Assembly (NCBI RefSeq): GCF_026427775.1
Contig: NZ_CP044532.1
Location: forward strand, 3,100,001 to 3,164,000
Direction: 5' to 3'
DNA length: 64,000 nucleotides
Origin: Arthrobacter sp. CDRTa11
GTDB lineage: Bacteria; Actinomycetota; Actinomycetes; Actinomycetales; Micrococcaceae
Below are positions 8,929-17,249 of this stretch, piece by piece. The notes under the pieces were generated by a model. That model saw only the letters and a program-made list of their open reading frames with translations. It searched no databases and was not told the origin of the DNA. The stretch's first letter is position 1; each line of letters begins with the position of its first letter. A program made the translations under genes and the position numbers.

Positions 8929-9435
8929 ATGCCACTGAACCTTCTGCTGGTCTCCGATACGCACGTCCCGAACCGCGCCCGGGCACTCCCCCGGCAGGTG
9001 TGGGCCGCCGTCGAAAATGCCGATGTGGTGTTCCATGCCGGTGACTGGGTCACAGCTGCGCTCCTGGACGAATTCGAGCAGCGAAGCCGCCGGCTGGTGG
9101 GCGTCTATGGCAACAACGACGGACCTGAACTGCGCAGCAGGCTTCCCGAAAGCACAGCCGTGGCCCTTGAGGGGGTTAAGTTCGCGGTCATCCATGAAAC
9201 GGGCCCGGCGAAAGGCCGGGAAGGACGCTGCGATGAGCAGTTCCCCACGGCAGACGTCCTGGTCTTCGGACACTCGCACATCCCCTGGGACACCACCTCG
9301 CCGGGCGGGCTGCGGCTGCTGAATCCGGGTTCGCCCACCGACCGCCGCCGGCAGCCCGTGTGCACCTACATGACCGCAGTGGCCGACGCCGGCAATCTGC
9401 GGGACGTCCGCCTGATGGAGGTTAGCAGGGACTGA
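8929..9435 (+). CDS. YfcE-like metallophosphoesterase
   Basis: A 168-residue calcineurin-like phosphoesterase of the YfcE/MJ0936 type. All metal-binding blocks are visible: S-D-T-H at residues 9-12, H-A-G-D, G-N-N-D and G-H-S-H, and the sequence ends after the usual LNPGSPTDRR strand. Such proteins hydrolyse phosphodiesters in vitro, and natural substrates are mostly unknown. The ATG at 8929 is the natural start; an upstream in-frame extension runs through the divergent DUF1918 gene and is rejected. Confidence 0.87.
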   Translation: MPLNLLLVSDTHVPNRARALPRQVWAAVENADVVFHAGDWVTAALLDEFEQRSRRLVGVYGNNDGPELRSRLPESTAVALEGVKFAVIHETGPAKGREGRCDEQFPTADVLVFGHSHIPWDTTSPGGLRLLNPGSPTDRRRQPVCTYMTAVADAGNLRDVRLMEVSRD

Positions 9436-9566
9436 AGCGGCTTGGCAGGCACCCTCCTGATTGCCTAGGCTGGAATCCTAAGCATGCTTAGCTTTCGTAC
9501 TGCTTGATGATGCATGCCAGACGAACCACCTGTCGTGTTCCATACATACCCCTCAGGAGGACCACC

Positions 9567-10460
9567 ATGACGGACCAGTACACCTTCCGAAATCCAGTAA
9601 CGGCGTATGAAAAGATCTCCCCGCCGGAACAGCACCAGCCAGAGCCCGGCCTGGACGCCGAACTGCAGCCAAAGGCGGATCTGGGCGAGGAAACCTACCG
9701 CGGTACCGGACGCCTCGATGGCCGCAAGGCGATCGTCACGGGCGCTGACTCGGGGATCGGGGCTGCGGCGGCCATCGCGTTCGCCCGGGAAGGGGCCGAC
9801 GTCGTTCTGTCCTATTTGCCCCAGGAGGAGACTGACGCATCACGCATCGCCGCCCTGGTTGAAGCGGCAGGCCGCAAAGCGATTAAAGTCCCGGGTGACC
9901 TCAAGGATCCCGCCGCTTGCCGTGATTTGGTGGACACCGCCGTCGCCGTCCTGGGCAGCATAGACATCCTGGTCAACAATGCGGGAAAGCAGGTGGCCCA
10001 GGAGGACCTCACCCAGATCACCGACGAGCAGTTTGACCACACGCTGAAGACCAACGTTTATGCCATGTTCTGGCTCAGCAAGGCAGCCATCCCGCACATG
10101 CCGGCCGGTTCAACCATCATCAACACCACGTCAATCCAGGCGTACAACCCGTCGCCCACACTGGTGGACTACGCCACCACCAAGGCCAGCATCAACAACT
10201 TCACCAAGGGCCTTGCCCAGCAACTGGCTCCCAAGGGCATCCGCGTGAATGCCGTGGCCCCGGGGCCTATCTGGACGCCGCTGCAGGTCAGCAGCGGCCA
10301 GCCGAAGGAAGCCCTGCCGGAGTTCGGGCAGTCCACTCCCCTGGGCCGCGCCGGTCAACCGGCCGAGCTGGCGCCGGCATATGTATTCTTGGCATCTCCC
10401 GAATCCAGCTTTGTGATCGGAGAAACGTTGAACGTCAACGGCGGCAATCCGACGCCGTAA
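9567..10460 (+). CDS. SDR oxidoreductase (general-stress type)
   Basis: A 297-residue short-chain dehydrogenase/reductase with the extended N-terminus seen in general stress protein 39/YghA-like enzymes. The cofactor motif is T-G-A-D-S-G-I-G, NNAG follows, and the catalytic residues are in T-T-S-I-Q-A-Y and Y-A-T-T-K. The end VIGETLNVNGG is the family C-terminus. AGGAGG lies seven bases before the ATG at 9567, which fixes the start. The substrate is unknown, but homologs are often induced by stress. Confidence 0.9.
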   Translation: MTDQYTFRNPVTAYEKISPPEQHQPEPGLDAELQPKADLGEETYRGTGRLDGRKAIVTGADSGIGAAAAIAFAREGADVVLSYLPQEETDASRIAALVEAAGRKAIKVPGDLKDPAACRDLVDTAVAVLGSIDILVNNAGKQVAQEDLTQITDEQFDHTLKTNVYAMFWLSKAAIPHMPAGSTIINTTSIQAYNPSPTLVDYATTKASINNFTKGLAQQLAPKGIRVNAVAPGPIWTPLQVSSGQPKEALPEFGQSTPLGRAGQPAELAPAYVFLASPESSFVIGETLNVNGGNPTP

Positions 10461-10469
10461 GGCACACGT

Positions 10470-10910
10470 TTACTCTTCGTCCGAGCGGAGCAGCGAATCG
10501 GTGGCTTCGTCAGGCAGGCCGTCGAAGAATTGCGCCAGCACCGCCTTGAACACCGTCTCCCCCGGGGCTGCGCGCAGGAACAGCGTCATGGAGGAATGGA
10601 GTTTCCGCGCGTCGATGGCGCCGAGGATTTCCTCGGCCGTCCTGTCTGCAAAGTCTGTGAGGGCCTGGGCGCACTCCAGCAGCCGTGGGCCCAGCACGCT
10701 GTGCTCAAGATAGGCCCGGGCTTCTTCCAGCGAGCCGATGGCGTACCGCTGCGACATCTCGCTATTGCCAAGGCCTGCGAGCTGCGGAAAGATGAACCAC
10801 ATCCAGTGCCCGGTCTTCTTGCCGAGTTGCAGCTCGGACAGGGCCTGCTCGTAGGTTCCGCCGCTGTCCTGCGCGGCGACGAACCGTTCCAGATTGAACG
10901 CGTCAGCCAT
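10470..10910 (-). CDS. DUF1810 protein
   Basis: A 146-residue protein of the DUF1810 family. The diagnostic stretch KKTGHWMWFIFPQLAGLG is followed by S..YAI.SLEEARAYL.H..LG.RL. Members are small helical cytoplasmic proteins with no established function. It is the last gene of a three-gene minus-strand operon: its start overlaps the end of the AlkD-like gene by 8 bases, which implies translational coupling. The end at 10470 converges with the SDR gene, leaving nine bases. Confidence 0.87.
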   Translation of the reverse strand: MADAFNLERFVAAQDSGGTYEQALSELQLGKKTGHWMWFIFPQLAGLGNSEMSQRYAIGSLEEARAYLEHSVLGPRLLECAQALTDFADRTAEEILGAIDARKLHSSMTLFLRAAPGETVFKAVLAQFFDGLPDEATDSLLRSDEE

Positions 10911-11568
10911 GGTGCCCTCCCGGGGGTGAGTTGAGCCGGAGGTCGGGCCTCCTTTTTGCCATCTCGGACACTACGAAGGATATAGCGTCCTGGATCACTT
11001 CACCGTCCGCCCGCCCGGCGCCCTGCTCCAGCATCCGCCCAGCAAGGCGGACGAAGGCATCCCAGTCACCACTTCCGGACCTGAGCGCCTGCAGCGGCAC
11101 AAGAAGGGCGGCGCGGCGGAGCCAGGCGTCCGGGTCATGGACCCAGCGGTCCACGACAGCCTGGCCGCGGACCGGTTCACCCGGCGCCAGGTTGGCAAGC
11201 AGCGGCCCCACAACGTCCACGGCCAGTGGGTCCACCAAAGCCTCCAGCCGAGCGGACCGGATGAAGCCTTCGATCCTGGTCAGGTCGGAATTCCTCAACA
11301 GCCGGACCTTGGTTTGCAGCAGGACCACGGCCGCCAGACGGCGTTCGAACACCGGGACCGCCCAAAGTTCCGAGCTCAGGGCAGTGACGTCATCGTGCTG
11401 AAGATCCGGATAGCGCCTAAGGGCGTCGCGCACAGTCCCCCGGACAGCGCCGACGGATGAGCCGTAGAACTGCACAGCGCTGCCCCATCGCGCCTTGGCC
11501 TCCTCCGCCCGCCGCCAGGAACCCTCACGCTGCAGGGCCGCGTCGATGAAGTCGGCTGGATCGCTCAT
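10903..11568 (-). CDS. AlkD-like DNA alkylation repair protein
   Basis: A 221-residue protein resembling the AlkD/AlkC HEAT-repeat DNA glycosylases, which remove positively charged alkylpurines without base flipping. Visible features are the entry helices (YGSSVGAVRGTVRDALRRYP), ELWAVPVFERRLAAVVLL, and later WVHDPDAWLRRAALLVPLQALR, containing the W-x3-D-x3-W-x-RR-type element. The ATG at 11568 is chosen because the ATGA overlaps the stop of the upstream gene. Glycosylase activity is inferred from the family only. Confidence 0.8.
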   Translation of the reverse strand: MSDPADFIDAALQREGSWRRAEEAKARWGSAVQFYGSSVGAVRGTVRDALRRYPDLQHDDVTALSSELWAVPVFERRLAAVVLLQTKVRLLRNSDLTRIEGFIRSARLEALVDPLAVDVVGPLLANLAPGEPVRGQAVVDRWVHDPDAWLRRAALLVPLQALRSGSGDWDAFVRLAGRMLEQGAGRADGEVIQDAISFVVSEMAKRRPDLRLNSPPGGHHG

Positions 11569-11927
11569 TCCGCCGTCCGCTTGCCGCTCGCGTGGGCGAT
11601 ACACACAGCAGTCCAGGGACGTGCCTCGAGCCGGCCCTCTGCAATCGGTTTTCCGCATACGGCACAAGTTCCGTAACTGCCGTGGGCAATCCTTTCCAGG
11701 GCCGCTTCGATCTCGGCGAGCCCGGCGCTGCTCTGTTTCAGCAGGGCCGAAGCCTGGGAAAGTTCAAAGGCGATAGTGGCGCCTTCCGGGTCATGTTCGT
11801 CATCCACATTGGAGTCCTGCCGGGCTGCGTTGGCTGAACTGATGTCCGCCCGGAGGGCCGGAAGCAGCGCCAGTTTGCGCTGCCGCTCTTCCTCCAGCAG
11901 GATCCGAAACCGTTCAAAATCAGCCAT
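11565..11927 (-). CDS. DksA/TraR-type zinc-finger protein
   Basis: A 120-residue protein with an N-terminal coiled-coil-like helical hairpin (residues 1-75) and a C-terminal DksA/TraR zinc finger. The finger reads C-A-V-C, then 17 residues, then C-I-A-H, so the last ligand is histidine instead of the canonical cysteine. DksA homologs bind the RNA polymerase secondary channel and modulate initiation; whether this one does is unknown. It leads an operon with the AlkD-like gene (ATGA overlap) and the DUF1810 gene. The ATG at 11927 is chosen by similarity of the N-terminus (ADFERFRILLEEERQR). Confidence 0.83.
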   Translation of the reverse strand: MADFERFRILLEEERQRKLALLPALRADISSANAARQDSNVDDEHDPEGATIAFELSQASALLKQSSAGLAEIEAALERIAHGSYGTCAVCGKPIAEGRLEARPWTAVCIAHASGKRTAE

Positions 11928-12089
11928 GGGAAAAAGCCTAGCGCGGTTGTTTCGGATGCGTTTTTCGCGCCCCGGGCTTCTAGTTTCCCGGGCCAGAAAG
12001 TGGCACATTAATTAGCTATCGACAACCGGATAAAAGGCGGAGCAAGCTAGCAGCGTAAGCGCCGAAAAACAGTTGAAAGAGGGAATGCA

Positions 12090-12476
12090 ATGCCTGCCAA
12101 TGTGGTCACGCAACTGGAAGTTAAATCCCACAATTCACCCGATGAAAAAAGGCGTCCGGACAAGACAGAAGTGGACGTTGTAACGGTCGGAGACTATACG
12201 CTGGGACGTTTCACGTTCCAGCCGGGGTGGCGTTGGTCTGAGTGCATCAAGCCCGTTGTTCACACGGAATCCTGCCAGAACAGCCATGTGGGTTTTTGCG
12301 TTTCCGGGGACCTTGTGGTCGAAACAACAGACGGCAACCGCATCAACATCAGTGCCGGTGACTCGTACACCATTCCACCCGGCCACGATTCCTGGGTTGA
12401 AGGCAACCAGGACTTTGTTGCAGTTGAATTTATGAGCGCCGCCGAATTTGCCAAGGCGCCCGTGGACTCCGCCTAG
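12090..12476 (+). CDS. Cupin-domain protein
   Basis: A 128-residue single-domain cupin. The beta-barrel core is visible from FTFQPGWRWSE through HVGFCVSGDL to DSYTIPPGHDSWV and FVAVEF. The first cupin motif keeps histidines (VVHTESCQNSHVG) and the second keeps P-P-G-H-D, so a metal site is plausible. There is no fused helix-turn-helix. Small cupins act as isomerases, dioxygenases or sensors, and the sequence does not choose between these. AGAGGGA lies a few bases before the ATG. Confidence 0.8.
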   Translation: MPANVVTQLEVKSHNSPDEKRRPDKTEVDVVTVGDYTLGRFTFQPGWRWSECIKPVVHTESCQNSHVGFCVSGDLVVETTDGNRINISAGDSYTIPPGHDSWVEGNQDFVAVEFMSAAEFAKAPVDSA

Positions 12477-12530
12477 CGGCCGCTTTAACCAACGGGACAA
12501 TCCAGCCAACGGGCAACTCCAGCCAGCGGC

Positions 12531-13847
12531 TCAGTACCAGTTGTAAGCCACCGAATGGTTCCAGGCGCCGCACGGTGAACCATACCGGTCTGCAATATAG
12601 TTCAGCCCCCACTCCACCTGGGTCCTGTAGTTCGTGAGCCAGTCGCTCCCGGCAGTGGCATACTTTCCGGGCGGCAACGCCTGGGCAATGCCGTAGGCAC
12701 CCGAATACGGGTTGGTGGCCGTGGTCAGCCAGTTGGATTCCTTCGTCCACAACCGCTCGAGGCACTGGAACTGGTCCTGGCCCCAGCCATAGGCCGGCAG
12801 CCTGGAGGAGGCATAGCTTTTGGCCCCGGCCGGATCGTTGACGGCGCCGCCCGGAACGGAAGGCACGACGACGGGCGGCGGGGCCGGCGTCTGGCTTGGC
12901 GGCGGCGCCGGGGCCGGGGCCGGCGCGGCGGGCGCGGGGGCCGCTGGACCGGCAGGAGGGAGTCCCGGATTAGCAGGACGCTGGGCGGCAGCGCGGGCTG
13001 CGGCTTTTGCCGCGTCCTCGGCCTGGCGGCGCGCCTGCTCCTCCGCCGCGGCACGTTTTGCCGCCTGGGCTGCCTCATAGGCGGCAAGCGCTGCCTGGCC
13101 CTGCCGGTATTCGCCTTCCACCGCCGCTGTTGTTCCTTTGAGGGAGGCCAACTGCGCCGTCAGTTCCTGGCTGTGCTGTTGGTGTTCAGCAATTTGCGCG
13201 GTCATCGCCTGCTGGGCTGCCTGCGCCGCTGCCAGCTTGGCCTTGGCCTCGTCCGCCAACCGTTCACGCTCGGCTTTGGCTGCCTGCTGCTGCTCGGACA
13301 GGGCGCGCGATGCCTTCTCTGCCGCTGCTGTTTTGTTCACGAGGGCGGCCGTCTTATCGCCCACGATCTGAACGATGTTGAGGCCGTGGATGCTGTTGGT
13401 CTGCAGCGCGTCCAGGGCCACGAAGAAGCCCATGTTGGTTCCGCCGGTCTTGTAGGACTGTACGGCCAGGGCTCCGATTTCCTTCTTGTACTGGCCGAGT
13501 TGGGCGTTTGCCTGATCAGTTTGTGTCGTCAGGACATCCATCCGTGACGTGGCTGCCGAAAGCGCAGCCTCGGCTACAGCGTAATCGGCGGCTGAGGTGA
13601 CGGCTGCAGCACCCAGGGCTTCTGCCTGGCTTTGCAAACCGCCCAGCAGGTCATCGATCCTAGCTATCTCGGCAGCCTTGCCGGCTTCGCTCTGCTTGGC
13701 ATTCTGCACGTCCTGCCAAGAGGGATATCCGTCCGGCGGAAGGTGGTCGTCGGCATGGGCAGGCAGCAGTGAAAGTGAGCTCACCAGGGCAAATGCCAGC
13801 ACGCCGGCAACAGCGCGACGCTTCACCTTCACACCAAACCGGGACAT
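12531..13847 (-). CDS. Secreted coiled-coil protein with transglycosylase-like C-terminal domain
   Basis: A 438-residue secreted protein. Residues 1-32 are a signal peptide (LLPAHA-D). Residues about 45-285 form a long Ala/Glu/Gln-rich coiled coil like the N-terminal domains of RipA/PcsB-type hydrolases. A Pro/Ala linker spans about 285-340, and residues 344-438 form a lysozyme-fold domain of the aggregation-promoting-factor type. The likely catalytic acid is Glu370 in LWTKESNW, followed by GAYGIAQALPPGKY. Expected role is peptidoglycan remodelling outside the membrane. It is divergent from the LysM-NlpC/P60 gene, and no riboswitch faces it. Confidence 0.82.
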   Translation of the reverse strand: MSRFGVKVKRRAVAGVLAFALVSSLSLLPAHADDHLPPDGYPSWQDVQNAKQSEAGKAAEIARIDDLLGGLQSQAEALGAAAVTSAADYAVAEAALSAATSRMDVLTTQTDQANAQLGQYKKEIGALAVQSYKTGGTNMGFFVALDALQTNSIHGLNIVQIVGDKTAALVNKTAAAEKASRALSEQQQAAKAERERLADEAKAKLAAAQAAQQAMTAQIAEHQQHSQELTAQLASLKGTTAAVEGEYRQGQAALAAYEAAQAAKRAAAEEQARRQAEDAAKAAARAAAQRPANPGLPPAGPAAPAPAAPAPAPAPPPSQTPAPPPVVVPSVPGGAVNDPAGAKSYASSRLPAYGWGQDQFQCLERLWTKESNWLTTATNPYSGAYGIAQALPPGKYATAGSDWLTNYRTQVEWGLNYIADRYGSPCGAWNHSVAYNWY

Positions 13848-14030
13848 AGTTTGTCAGCCTACCGGGCAATCGAGTGTGCGGAACGTCATAGCTTTCAACA
13901 TCTTTACGAAGGCGTGACGTGGCCCTGGCTTTGTTGAGCTGCCATCCAGCATTCCGTGCTTCTCCATGGTCACCGTTGCGACAAGCAGTTCGTAACGGTA
14001 AAGCCAAGCCAACGCGCCGAAGAGTTACTA

Positions 14031-14049
14031 CTTGTTACCGTAACGTGAC
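14031..14049. promoter_or_regulatory. Shared 19-nt upstream element, copy 1
   Basis: CTTGTTACCGTAACGTGAC lies about 65 bases before the first c-di-AMP riboswitch. A 17/19 match (CTTGTTACCTAAACGTGAC) lies at 20056-20074 before the second one. On the minus strand both read GTCACGTT-NN-GGTAACAAG, with GTAAC-type half-sites like those I recall for MtrA-family response regulators of cell-wall genes. That assignment is inference. Further GTAAC words occur nearby (13991-14000). The element also lies upstream of the divergent gene ending at 12531. Confidence 0.5.
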
Positions 14050-14114
14050 AATACCCCGGAGCAGAAGGTAACCTCTTTCGGTGCCCCGGTTTCAGCCGGG
14101 ACATTCCCATCAGT

Positions 14115-14305
14115 ATGCCGAACCCTGCCGCTGACCGGGATCCAGTCGCTTTCCAACTGGCAGGGACGGGGGAACCACGCTTCCACGGCCTTCTCAGAAG
14201 AGGCCTTGGGGTTAAGTCGGTAACGCTCCGTCCCGCACGGGCGCGTTTCCGGCCGGGTGTCTCCGACCCGAACCCGACAGCTCACCTCGCAGGCATGGGA
14301 GAGGC
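14115..14305 (+). promoter_or_regulatory. c-di-AMP (ydaO-type) riboswitch 1
   Basis: Matches the ydaO/yuaA leader, the c-di-AMP riboswitch, by its conserved words in order: a stem pairing CCCTGCC (14123-14129) with GGCAGGG (14159-14165), then ACGGGGGAACC, then TTGGGGTTAAG, then CCGAACCCGACAGCT followed by CGCAGGC and GAGAGG. The 3' end GGGAGAGG is also the Shine-Dalgarno region of the GTG start at 14314. Known members turn expression off when c-di-AMP is bound. In actinobacteria they sit before peptidoglycan hydrolase genes, which fits the gene behind it. Confidence 0.88.
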
Positions 14306-14313
14306 GAATCACC

Positions 14314-15135
14314 GTGTCAAAAAACTCCACCACCGCCCGTCATCGCGCGACCCCCAGCCGATCAATTGCCCTCGAAGGCTTGTCAGCCACTGCCAAGTCA
14401 AATGCCATGAACATTGGAAGGTCCGGCATGGTTGTTGCTGCCGCATCGGGCCTCCTGTTCGGTATCGGGGCACCTGCCCAGGCCGGAACCCACGCGCCAG
14501 ATAACGGCACTGCCAATGTTCAGGTCCAAGCACAGGCCGCAGCACCGGCCCCTGCAGCTGCAGCCCCGGCAGCAGCTGCAGCCACGGTCCACACAGTCGT
14601 TTCCGGCAACACCCTTGGTGCAATTTCCGCCCGTTACGGAGTAAGCCTTAACTCGGTCTTCTCGGCTAACGGCATGTCCATGGCAACCATCATCTACCCG
14701 GGCAACCAGATCAAGATCCCCGGCGCCGGAACGGCTGCGCCCGCACCGGCACCTGCCCCGGCACCCGCCCCCGCCGTCCGCGTTGCGGCAGCTTCGGCAC
14801 CGGCACCCGCTCCCCTGGCTGTTTCCGGCTCCAAGGGCGCGGCCATCCTGGCTTCCGCCTACTCCCAGCTGGGCGTGACCCAGGACTGCACCGCCATGGT
14901 GGAGAAGGCACTGCGCTCCGTTGGTAAGAGTGTGGGCGACCTGGCCCCGGGTCAGTTCTTCCAGTACGGCAGCGTTGTGGGCACCCCCGCACCCGGTGAC
15001 CTGGTCATCACTGCCGGCCACGTAGGCGTCTTCGCCGGCAACGGCCAGGTCGTCAGCGGCGGCGTGGACGGTTACAAGACCGAGGTTCACTCCCTCAGCT
15101 GGCTCTCCGGCGCTTCGTTCGTCCGAGTCGCGTAA
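14314..15135 (+). CDS. Secreted LysM-NlpC/P60 peptidoglycan hydrolase
   Basis: A 273-residue secreted protein. A long n-region and hydrophobic core end at a signal cleavage site near GAPAQA-GT (about residue 56). Then come a LysM domain (VSGNTLGAISARYGVS ... IIYPGNQIKIPG), a Pro/Ala linker and an NlpC/P60 domain. The domain keeps the catalytic cysteine in Q-D-C-T-A-M-V and the histidine in A-G-H-V-G-V-F. It should cut peptide stems of peptidoglycan. The GTG at 14314 is chosen because longer frames would begin inside the upstream c-di-AMP riboswitch, and GAGAGG sits at proper spacing. Confidence 0.9.
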   Translation: MSKNSTTARHRATPSRSIALEGLSATAKSNAMNIGRSGMVVAAASGLLFGIGAPAQAGTHAPDNGTANVQVQAQAAAPAPAAAAPAAAAATVHTVVSGNTLGAISARYGVSLNSVFSANGMSMATIIYPGNQIKIPGAGTAAPAPAPAPAPAPAVRVAAASAPAPAPLAVSGSKGAAILASAYSQLGVTQDCTAMVEKALRSVGKSVGDLAPGQFFQYGSVVGTPAPGDLVITAGHVGVFAGNGQVVSGGVDGYKTEVHSLSWLSGASFVRVA

Positions 15136-15149
15136 TCCTGCAAGGCAAG

Positions 15150-15185
15150 GCGGCGGGCGGGATATCTTCCCGCCCGCCGTTTTTG
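15150..15185 (+). terminator. Rho-independent terminator of LysM-NlpC/P60 gene
   Basis: GGCGGGCGGG pairs with CCCGCCCGCC across a 7-base loop and is followed by GTTTTTG. It lies 15 bases after the NlpC/P60 stop codon. Confidence 0.85.
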
Positions 15186-15219
15186 TCTGAGCACGTACTG
15201 GCGGCGAAGCCTAAAATAG

Positions 15220-15510
15220 ATGCACCGGTTCATCGCTGCATCGTCGCAGCGGAGGCACAGTGGAAGGCAAGCGGTTATCGTGATCAGGAATCCGTTTGGG
15301 CATCACCAAAAGAGCGAGGAAAACCCCGGGAAGCAGAAGCACGGGCACCGCTCCTGGCTTCAGCGGGAGGACGCGGGTGTGAGCCACGGGCCGAGCAGCC
15401 TGTTTTTCATATCCCACGACTCTCCCTTGCCGCCGGCAGTGACGTGCATCCAGGGGCATGAGGTCCGGGAAGGGGAATCAACCTGCGACCACGGACACCC
15501 TGTCGGCTGA
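15220..15510 (+). CDS. Possible small protein with zinc-ribbon-like tail
   Basis: This 461-base gap between the terminator at 15185 and the convergent hydrolase gene contains an open frame of 96 residues. Its C-terminus reads C-I-Q-G-H-x7-C-D-H-G-H, two C-x2-G-H knuckles that look like a metal-binding ribbon. The N-terminal 60 residues are basic and resemble nothing I know. There is no convincing ribosome binding site, and other frames overlap it (15183-15461 on the plus strand, 15211-15459 on the minus strand). It may be chance; the tail is the only reason to list it. Confidence 0.28.
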   Translation: MHRFIAASSQRRHSGRQAVIVIRNPFGHHQKSEENPGKQKHGHRSWLQREDAGVSHGPSSLFFISHDSPLPPAVTCIQGHEVREGESTCDHGHPVG

Positions 15511-15596
15511 TGGGCCACTGTCCGGGGCGGGTGTGCGGGCACGAACCGTAGCCCGCCCTGCAACGTCTGTCCCGGCCACATTGGGCTCGGCACGCG

Positions 15597-16580
15597 TCAG
15601 ACGTGCTGGCGGAACCAAGCCAGTGTGTCGCCCCAGGCAGCCGAAGCCTGGGCCTGCTCGTAGCGGTTCCCCGTATCGTTGTGGAACGCATGGTCGACGC
15701 CGGGATAGACGGTCAGCTGGTGGCGGATGTTATGGGATTCCAGCGCGTCCCTAAGAGCCGGCATGGCACCGGTGATCCGTTGATCACGTTCGGCGTACAC
15801 ACCAAAGACCGCGGCCCTGATCGCGGACACCTTGTCCAGATCGGGAGCAGGTCCATAAAAGGCTGCGGTGGCCTTTAGCCCGGGGAATTCCGTTGCCGCC
15901 TGCCAGGTGATCCCGCCGCCAAAGCAGTAACCGTTCATGGCGATCCGCCCAGGATCCACGAAGTCCTGGGACTGCAGGTAGCTAAAAGCCGAAGCGAAGT
16001 CTGCGAGGTGCCGTTGCGCCCCGGCCCGCGTCAGCGCACCGGGAACGGCATCCGCGTTCAGGCTGGCGGTCCCTCCCTCGCGGCTCAGCAGATCAGGCGC
16101 CAAGGCCGCATAGCCCTCCAGCGCAAAACGGCGTGCCACGTCCTGGATATGCGGCACGAGCCCGCGGTTTTCATGGCAGATGAGCACTGCCGGTCCGGCT
16201 GCACCCGACTCCGGCCGGGCAAGATAAGCACTGATTTCGGTACCGCCGGAGGAGAACCGGACAGTCGCCGTCGTTAATCCTGGCACTCCCTCCGGCACGG
16301 ACAGCGGGCTCTTCGCCCCGGGTACTGCACCGTCCGCGGCAGCAGCTGACCCGGTACCGGTTGCTGCGCTGGTCCCCTCGGGACTCGGCATGGGGTCGTT
16401 GCTGCCCGGCACCTCGTCCGGTGTGCAGCCGACCAGCAGCATCGCCGCGGACGCCGTTGCCATGCTTCCAGTAATAAACGCCACCCGCCGCGTGAACGTG
16501 CGTTGCGTCATGGCCCCGGCGCGGTAATCGTCGAAGAATTCCTCGATCAGATACTTCTCAAACTTGCCAAGTTCAATCAT
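15597..16580 (-). CDS. Dienelactone-hydrolase-like exported lipoprotein
   Basis: A 327-residue protein. After about 28 residues comes a twin-arginine-like signal (FTRRVAFITG) with a lipobox ending L-V-G-C, suggesting Tat export and lipid anchoring. A Ser/Ala-rich spacer leads to a dienelactone hydrolase domain of about 225 residues. Its catalytic cysteine is in G-Y-C-F-G-G-G, the acid in Y-A-E-R-D and the histidine in G-V-D-H-A-F-H. The ATG at 16580 is preferred: a longer frame to 16787 would overlap the divergent gene at 16719. Members of this hydrolase family act on lactones and esters; the substrate here is unknown. Confidence 0.83.
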   Translation of the reverse strand: MIELGKFEKYLIEEFFDDYRAGAMTQRTFTRRVAFITGSMATASAAMLLVGCTPDEVPGSNDPMPSPEGTSAATGTGSAAAADGAVPGAKSPLSVPEGVPGLTTATVRFSSGGTEISAYLARPESGAAGPAVLICHENRGLVPHIQDVARRFALEGYAALAPDLLSREGGTASLNADAVPGALTRAGAQRHLADFASAFSYLQSQDFVDPGRIAMNGYCFGGGITWQAATEFPGLKATAAFYGPAPDLDKVSAIRAAVFGVYAERDQRITGAMPALRDALESHNIRHQLTVYPGVDHAFHNDTGNRYEQAQASAAWGDTLAWFRQHV

Positions 16581-16718
16581 GACGGGCCTTCCTCGATCGT
16601 GCCGAATATCCTCCTCCGAACTCAGCCGCGGGGCAAGGGTACCAAGTTTCCCCAGACCCTTGCGGCCAGGCCGGCGCCTCTCCAAAATGAAGGCGTAAGC
16701 CACAACGAAGGGATTGCC

Positions 16719-17192
16719 ATGGACGATGCAGATGCATTCCTGGCGGAGGTTATGCCCGCTCTGACGGCGGCCGACACAGCCCTGCACAACGGCGATGCCG
16801 GACCCCGCACGGCCCTTTGGTCCCGCACCGATCCCGTGACTCTTTTCGGTGCTGCCAGGACGGTTACCGGTGCGGACGAGGTGATCCCCTTCTTCGAGGT
16901 CCTGGCGGGCCGCTTTTCAAACTGCACCGCATTCGACTACGAAGTTACTGCCGCCGAGGTCAGCGGGGACCTGGCGTATGTCGTGGGCATCGAGCACACC
17001 ACAGCATCGGTGGCAGGGGCGAATCCACTTCCCTACACCCTGCGGGTAACAACAATCTTCCGGCGCGAGGACGGCAAGTGGAAGATCGTGCTTCGCCACG
17101 GGGATGCGTTGCCGGAAGGCGATGTTGAACTCACGCGCACCCAACTGGGCCGCCTCAAGGGTGCAGACACGACGCCGGACACTGCCGGATAG
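16719..17192 (+). CDS. SnoaL-like / ketosteroid-isomerase-fold protein
   Basis: A 157-residue protein of the NTF2-like (SnoaL/DUF4440) fold. It has the paired helices at the N-terminus (VMPALTAADTALHNGDAG), the WS..DPVTLFGA strand, GADEVIPFFEVLAGRFS, and the closing sheet LRVTTIFRREDGKWKIVLRHGD that is very characteristic. These are small cytoplasmic barrels used as isomerases, hydrolases or binding domains. The function is not predictable. It is divergent from the hydrolase gene, with 138 bases between starts. Confidence 0.83.
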   Translation: MDDADAFLAEVMPALTAADTALHNGDAGPRTALWSRTDPVTLFGAARTVTGADEVIPFFEVLAGRFSNCTAFDYEVTAAEVSGDLAYVVGIEHTTASVAGANPLPYTLRVTTIFRREDGKWKIVLRHGDALPEGDVELTRTQLGRLKGADTTPDTAG

Positions 17193-17249
17193 CTGCCCTG
17201 TTCAGATTCCACGGAGTTCAGATTCCGCAGGGTGAGGTGCCGCAGGGGG

